64,000 bases of DNA, taken from assembly GCF_000425405.1 (NCBI RefSeq), contig NZ_AUDJ01000001.1, positions 484,803 through 548,802 of the forward strand, read 5' to 3'. This DNA is from Ferrimonas kyonanensis DSM 18153. Lineage in GTDB: Bacteria > Pseudomonadota > Gammaproteobacteria > Enterobacterales > Shewanellaceae. The position numbers and the translations under genes are program-made. Position 1 is the stretch's first letter. Every line of letters starts with the position of its first letter. This document shows, piece by piece, positions 60,285 through 64,000 of this stretch. The notes beneath the pieces are model-generated. The model worked only from the letters and a program-made list of their open reading frames with translations, ran no database searches and had not been told where the DNA came from.

Positions 60285-61142
60285 CTATTTTTGATTCTTG
60301 GCCGTGCTTTGCAGATGGGTTTCCAATAGTGCGGTGCAGACCACCAGCGTGCCACCGAGCAGGGTCTGCCAGTTGGGCCACTGGGCCAGCAGCAGCGCCG
60401 CCAGGGAGACGCCGTACAGCGGTTGCAGGCAGCCGACCAAGCCAACGGTTTTGGCGCTCAGATGGCGAAGGGACTGAGACATCAGGGCGTGGGGTAAGGC
60501 GGTAAACACCACCGCCAGTAACAGCAACAGCCCCAGATCGCCGCCGGGCAGTGACAGCGGCTGCTGACTGACAAAGGGCAGCAGCATCAGTGCCGCTACG
60601 CCGGTCTGATAGGCCATGGTCGTGGGGCCGTCATAGCCGCTGAAATAGCGTTTTTGCAGCAGGTTGCGGGCGGTAAACAGCGCCGCCGAAACCGTACCCA
60701 GCAATACGCCGGTGGTGACGTCGTTGTCCAGAGACGGGGCGGGGATCAACAAGGCGATGCCCGCCAGCACCACCACACCGCTGAGCAGGTCGCGACGGTG
60801 AATGCGCTGGCGATTGAGCAAGGGTTCGGCGATGACGGTCATCACCGGGTAGGTGAAAAAGGCGATCATGCCGATGGCCACATTGGAGAACTGCATGGCG
60901 GCAAAATAGGTCACCCAATGCAGGCCGACGATGACGCCCAGGCCAATGACGATGCCGTAGTCCTGCCATTGTCGCAGTTTGAGGTGGCCACGGCGTCGGC
61001 TGACGAACAGGCTCAGTACCACCGAGGCGATGGCCGCTCGAAACGCCGTAATGTCGGTGGCGGGAAGTGGTAATAGATTGGAAAACAGGGCGGTGCCGCC
61101 GAACAGCAGTACCGCCAGGTGCAGTTGCAGCAGGGGCGTCAT
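60285..61142 (-). CDS. EamA/DMT-family transporter inserted between psd and mscM (285 aa)
   Basis: Ten membrane segments in two EamA repeats begin LLQLHLAVLLFGGTALFSNLLPLPATDITAFRAAIASVVLSLF. The substrate is unknown. Its ATG overlaps the psd stop codon (TAATG), so it is translationally coupled to psd. In enteric bacteria mscM follows psd directly, so this gene is an insertion between the two, or the arrangement differs in this lineage. Its function with phospholipid synthesis is not evident. Confidence 0.88.
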   Translation of the reverse strand: MTPLLQLHLAVLLFGGTALFSNLLPLPATDITAFRAAIASVVLSLFVSRRRGHLKLRQWQDYGIVIGLGVIVGLHWVTYFAAMQFSNVAIGMIAFFTYPVMTVIAEPLLNRQRIHRRDLLSGVVVLAGIALLIPAPSLDNDVTTGVLLGTVSAALFTARNLLQKRYFSGYDGPTTMAYQTGVAALMLLPFVSQQPLSLPGGDLGLLLLLAVVFTALPHALMSQSLRHLSAKTVGLVGCLQPLYGVSLAALLLAQWPNWQTLLGGTLVVCTALLETHLQSTAKNQK

Positions 61143-62008
61143 TAACGCAGGGTGGCCATGGGCTGCCCCAGTCGAGTGGTGGCTCCGGGTTCGAAGTCGT
61201 CGTCGAACTGCGCCAGCATCTCTTTGCCAAACAGGGCGATGATGGTGCTGCCCAGTTTGAAGCGTCCGAGTTCATCACCTTTGTTGAGCACGATGGCGTT
61301 GTCACCCTCGGCCGGATAGTCCCAGCTGAACACATGGGGGCCGGTAGGGGGCGTAACGGTGCCAGCCCAGACCGTTTCAATGCTGGCCACGATGGTGGCG
61401 CCCACCAGCACCATGGCCATGGGACCGTGGTCGGTATCAAAGATGGTAACCACCCGCTCATTACGGGCAAACAACCCAGGGACGTGGGCGGTGGTCAGCG
61501 GGTTGACCGAAAACAGATCGCCTGGCACGTAGATCATCTTGCGCAAGGTGCCGGTCATCGGCATGTGAATGCGATGGTAGTCGGTGGGCGACAGGTACAC
61601 GGTGGTGAACTGGCCGTCGTGGAACTTGGCTTCGTCTTCACTGGTGCCGGCCAGCAGGGTTTGCAGGCTGTAATCGTGGCCCTTGGCCTGGAACAGGCGG
61701 CCGCCCTCGATGGGACCAGCCTGGCTGACGGCGCCGTCTACGGGCTGGACAACGACCTTATCGCCTTCGGCAATCGGTCTAAGTCCGGGCTTCAACTCCC
61801 GGGTAAAGAAGTCATTAAAGGTTTTGAACGCCTTGGGGTCGCTGTGAAGCGCTTCATCCATGTTGATGTTGTAGCGCTTGATGAACCAGTTAATGAATGC
61901 CTGAGTCAGCGGGCCGGCTTCGGAGGCGGCAAAGCTGCCCACCAGCCTTGATACGGCGTGCTTTGGCAGAATGTACTGGAGGTTTACTTTCAATTTGTCC
62001 AGAGACAC
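61142..62008 (-). CDS. psd: Phosphatidylserine decarboxylase proenzyme
   Basis: The 288-residue proenzyme is cut at LGST (252-255), where Ser254 becomes the pyruvoyl cofactor, in the context [15 protein letters not shown]. It also has [11 protein letters not shown] and DYHRIHMP of the family. It makes phosphatidylethanolamine at the membrane. GTG at 62008 with AAGGA six bases upstream is used; the sequence upstream in frame is not family-like. It lies 13 bases after the rsgA stop and is coupled to the DMT gene downstream. Confidence 0.97.
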   Translation of the reverse strand: MSLDKLKVNLQYILPKHAVSRLVGSFAASEAGPLTQAFINWFIKRYNINMDEALHSDPKAFKTFNDFFTRELKPGLRPIAEGDKVVVQPVDGAVSQAGPIEGGRLFQAKGHDYSLQTLLAGTSEDEAKFHDGQFTTVYLSPTDYHRIHMPMTGTLRKMIYVPGDLFSVNPLTTAHVPGLFARNERVVTIFDTDHGPMAMVLVGATIVASIETVWAGTVTPPTGPHVFSWDYPAEGDNAIVLNKGDELGRFKLGSTIIALFGKEMLAQFDDDFEPGATTRLGQPMATLR

Positions 62009-62021
62009 GGTAGTTCCTTTG

Positions 62022-63071
62022 TTATTTTCGGTCCAGGGGATCGCTGCTTTGACGCGTGGGGCGATCGGTGGCCATGGTCTCAATGATTCTGTGGTAATTA
62101 CTGAATCGCTGTTGACTGATTTTTCCTTGTTCTACGGCCTGTTGCAAGGCGCAGCCAGGATCATTTTGGTGCTTACAGTCTCGAAAGCGACAGCTGCCCA
62201 TCCATTCTCGAAACTCTTTAAAGCCCCAGGTCACCCGCTCGGTGTCCAGATGCCACAGGGCAAATTCCCGAACTCCCGGCGAGTCGATGAGATCGCCACC
62301 ACCGGGGAAGTGGATCAGTTTGGCGGTGGTGGTGGTGTGCTGGCCCAGGCCGCTGACCTCTGAGATTTCACCCACATCCAGTTCGGTTTCCGGCATCAAC
62401 GCATTGATTAGGGAGGATTTTCCTACTCCGGACTGGCCAACAAAAATGCTGACGGTGTCTTTCAGTTGTTCCCGGAATGCCTCTACGCCTTCGCCGGTGT
62501 GGCTGGAGAGCAGAAAGATCGGATAACCGATCGCCCGATACGGCGCCAGTACCTGATCCACCTCTTGCCGGCCGGCGTCGTCCAACAGATCGATCTTATT
62601 GAGCACCAGTACCGGTGGAATGCCGGTGTCTTCGGCAGCCACCAGGTAGCGATCGATGATCTGGCTGGACAGATCCGGGCGCACCGAAGAGACGATGTAG
62701 ATCTGATCGATGTTGGCGGCCACCACTTTAACACCGTCGTAGTAATCCGGCCGGGTCAGGGCGGTGCGGCGGGGGTGAACCGCTTCAACGACACCACTGA
62801 TCCCCTGCAGGTGCTCCTTGCCCTGGCGCCACTCAACCTCATCACCGGTCACCAGGCTGGTGATGGTTCGGCGCAGGTTACAGCGGTGAACCGTGCCATC
62901 TTCGGCTTCGATATCGGCATGCTGGCCATAGCGGCTGATGACCCGGCCGATCATCTGGGTGCCCAGTTGGTCGCTGTCCCACTCCGGTTCCTGTCGCTTC
63001 AGTCGCTTTTGCTGATTCGCCCTAACCCGGCGAATCTGCCCTTTTGTCAGTTTCTTTTTGCCTTTGCTCAC
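62022..63071 (-). CDS. rsgA: Ribosome biogenesis GTPase RsgA
   Basis: The circularly permuted GTPase matures the 30S subunit. The order is OB-fold, then NKID (158-161), the P-loop GQSGVGKSS (212-220) and the C-terminal zinc-binding [14 protein letters not shown]. The 349-residue length is usual. It starts with GTG at 63071; the basic N-terminus ([26 protein letters not shown]) is typical. It is divergent from orn. Confidence 0.97.
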   Translation of the reverse strand: MSKGKKKLTKGQIRRVRANQQKRLKRQEPEWDSDQLGTQMIGRVISRYGQHADIEAEDGTVHRCNLRRTITSLVTGDEVEWRQGKEHLQGISGVVEAVHPRRTALTRPDYYDGVKVVAANIDQIYIVSSVRPDLSSQIIDRYLVAAEDTGIPPVLVLNKIDLLDDAGRQEVDQVLAPYRAIGYPIFLLSSHTGEGVEAFREQLKDTVSIFVGQSGVGKSSLINALMPETELDVGEISEVSGLGQHTTTTAKLIHFPGGGDLIDSPGVREFALWHLDTERVTWGFKEFREWMGSCRFRDCKHQNDPGCALQQAVEQGKISQQRFSNYHRIIETMATDRPTRQSSDPLDRK

Positions 63072-63191
63072 GCGTATTTTTAACCTTGCTCACGCCAGAG
63101 TCGTGATCTCACTAAGTTGGCCGAGGGTGAAGTAAAACGGGTATCATACTACTAATAGCATCAAAAATACTGGAATTGAGGTAAATAGCCT

Positions 63192-63737
63192 ATGTCATCG
63201 GACCCGAGTAATCTGATCTGGATCGACCTTGAGATGACCGGACTGGATCCGGAGCAGCATTGCATCATTGAGATAGCCACCATAGTGACCGATGCTCAAT
63301 TGAATGTGCTGGCGGAGGGCCCGGTGATCGCCATTCATCAGCCGGACTCTGAATTGGCGAAGATGGATCAATGGTGCACCGACACTCATGGCAATAGCGG
63401 TCTGACCAAGCGGGTGCAGCAGAGCCCCATTACCGTTGAAGAGGCGGAGCGTCAGACCCTCGAGTTTCTGCAGCAATGGGTACCGGCAGGCGTGTCCCCC
63501 ATCTGTGGCAACAGCGTCGGCCAGGATCGCCGTTTCCTGTATCGCTATATGCCGTTGCTGGAACAGTATTTCCATTATCGCTACCTGGATGTCAGCACGG
63601 TGAAGGAGTTGACGCGCCGCTGGAAACCGGAGGTGTTGAAGGGCTTCACTAAGCAGGGAACCCACCTGGCGTTGGATGACATTCGTGAATCCATTGCCGA
63701 GTTGGCTTATTATCGAAGCGAAGTTTTTAAAATTTGA
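63192..63737 (+). CDS. orn: Oligoribonuclease
   Basis: The 181-residue DEDDh exonuclease degrades 2- to 5-nucleotide RNAs including pGpG from cyclic-di-GMP turnover, which connects it with the EAL-type protein at 18.9-21.4 kb. Motifs: IDLEMTGLD (D12, E14), [14 protein letters not shown] and [17 protein letters not shown] at 63192 with GAGG upstream. The standard neighbourhood (rsgA divergent, tRNA-Gly after) is conserved. Confidence 0.98.
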   Translation: MSSDPSNLIWIDLEMTGLDPEQHCIIEIATIVTDAQLNVLAEGPVIAIHQPDSELAKMDQWCTDTHGNSGLTKRVQQSPITVEEAERQTLEFLQQWVPAGVSPICGNSVGQDRRFLYRYMPLLEQYFHYRYLDVSTVKELTRRWKPEVLKGFTKQGTHLALDDIRESIAELAYYRSEVFKI

Positions 63738-63766
63738 CCACTTAAACCAAATTTATTTGTCGGGGG

Positions 63767-63794
63767 TTGCAGCGTGGCGATTTTCGCTTATAAT
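63767..63794 (+). promoter_or_regulatory. Strong stable-RNA promoter of the tRNA-Gly operon
   Basis: TTGCAG (63767-63772) and TATAAT (63789-63794) are separated by 16 bases. A GC-rich discriminator (GCGCCC) follows the -10 box directly, as in rRNA and tRNA promoters under stringent control. Confidence 0.85.
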
Positions 63795-63827
63795 GCGCCC
63801 TCGTTTCCTGACGCAAGTGGGGAAACA

Positions 63828-63905
63828 AAGTGAGGCGACACTAGCTCAGTGTGGTATAGAAGGTAGTGCAACCTACTTTGATACGCACAGAGTCAGTTAG
63901 CAACA
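63828..63905 (+). pseudogene. Degenerate tRNA-Gly copy
   Basis: The first 22 bases (63828-63849, AAGTGAGGCGACACTAGCTC and AG) are identical to the 5' flank and 5' end of the intact tRNA-Gly 79 bases downstream. After that similarity fades: GTGGTATAGA and GTGCAACCT echo the D-loop and anticodon-stem start, but the D stem cannot pair, there is no GCC anticodon loop, no TTCGAAC T-loop and no 3' acceptor strand. It occupies the first place behind the promoter, where this group usually has a tandem tRNA-Gly copy. Confidence 0.7.
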
Positions 63906-63913
63906 CAAGTGAG

Positions 63914-63989
63914 GCGACACTAGCTCAGCTGGTAGAGCGCAACCTTGCCAAGGTTGAGGTCACGAGTTCGAACCTCGTGTGTCGCTCCA
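63914..63989 (+). tRNA. tRNA-Gly, anticodon GCC
   Basis: The 76-base cloverleaf is complete: acceptor GCGACAC pairs with GTGTCGC, D arm GCTC/GAGC, anticodon stem CAACC/GGTTG with loop TTGCCAA (anticodon GCC), T arm with GTTCGAAC, discriminator T and encoded CCA. It belongs to a transcript driven from 63767-63794. Further copies may lie beyond the window. Confidence 0.97.
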
Positions 63990-64000
63990 AATTTTCTGCG

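Noticed and set aside
63828..63905. Reading the first tRNA-like copy as a functional tRNA
   Set aside because: D stem, anticodon loop, T arm and 3' acceptor strand cannot form; only the 5' 22 bases match.

Overview
The window looks like chromosome of a gammaproteobacterium of the Shewanella/Ferrimonas type (order Alteromonadales). The evidence is gene content and order: psd-rsgA divergent from orn followed by tRNA-Gly, dsbD/fxsA/groESL, and epmB divergent from efp-epmA. Nearly all regulatory sites also read as gammaproteobacterial (CRP, Fur and sigma-32 type sites). Genus assignment is inference from architecture, not from a database search. Most of the window is GC-rich core genome, dense in genes, with clean intrinsic terminators.

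Layout. 1-4.1 kb: the 3' end of a Cu/Zn-type efflux permease, a small protein gene, a 1 kb leader region, and two unrelated outer-membrane porins that converge on each other. 4.4-8.0 kb: the tRNA t6A-cyclisation module (tcdA, with csdA-csdE on the other strand) enclosing an unknown outer-membrane-type protein. 8.2-10.8 kb: a lipidated penicillin-acylase-family enzyme. 11.0-13.8 kb: a tightly coupled five-gene arsR-arsE-arsF-arsG-permease operon that should handle nitro/aromatic organoarsenicals. 13.7-24.8 kb: housekeeping and nutrient genes, namely a YjjX NTPase, a TSUP exporter, a CRP-type controlled serine import/deamination pair (sdaC-sdaA), a GAF-GGDEF-EAL protein, a dicarboxylate/amino-acid symporter, a DMT exporter and a MerR regulator.

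25.2-39.8 kb: a chemoreceptor, aroQ-accB-accC, arfB, a shortened DUF2057 protein, a patatin, a DUF2061 protein behind a Fur-like box, a stand-alone Lon substrate-binding domain, a lipoprotein coupled to a 31-residue membrane peptide, dsbD, fxsA, a MATE exporter and groES-groEL behind a sigma-32-type promoter. 39.9-45.9 kb is the most accessory-looking part: a pair of overlapping small genes, a Tat-exported three-haem split-Soret-like cytochrome with a lipoprotein, a LysR regulator, a 477-residue lipoprotein and a DUF3016 protein.

46.0-64.0 kb: TraB/GumN and alpha/beta-hydrolase proteins; the complete EF-P beta-lysylation set (epmB, efp, epmA); a histidine-rich metal-uptake module with substrate-binding protein and permease but no ATPase; bfr and bfd with a Fur-like box; a D-2-hydroxyacid dehydrogenase; ugpQ; mscM; a DMT transporter; psd; rsgA; orn. 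The window ends with a tRNA-Gly(GCC) preceded by a decayed tRNA-Gly copy under a strong stable-RNA promoter.

Most notable for follow-up: the organoarsenical operon with its inverted-repeat operator, the ATPase-less metal module with homopolymeric C tracts, the three-haem split-Soret relative, the tRNA-Gly relic, and several small translationally coupled ORFs that length cut-offs would miss. I did not find a CRISPR array, insertion sequence, prophage or classical defence island.
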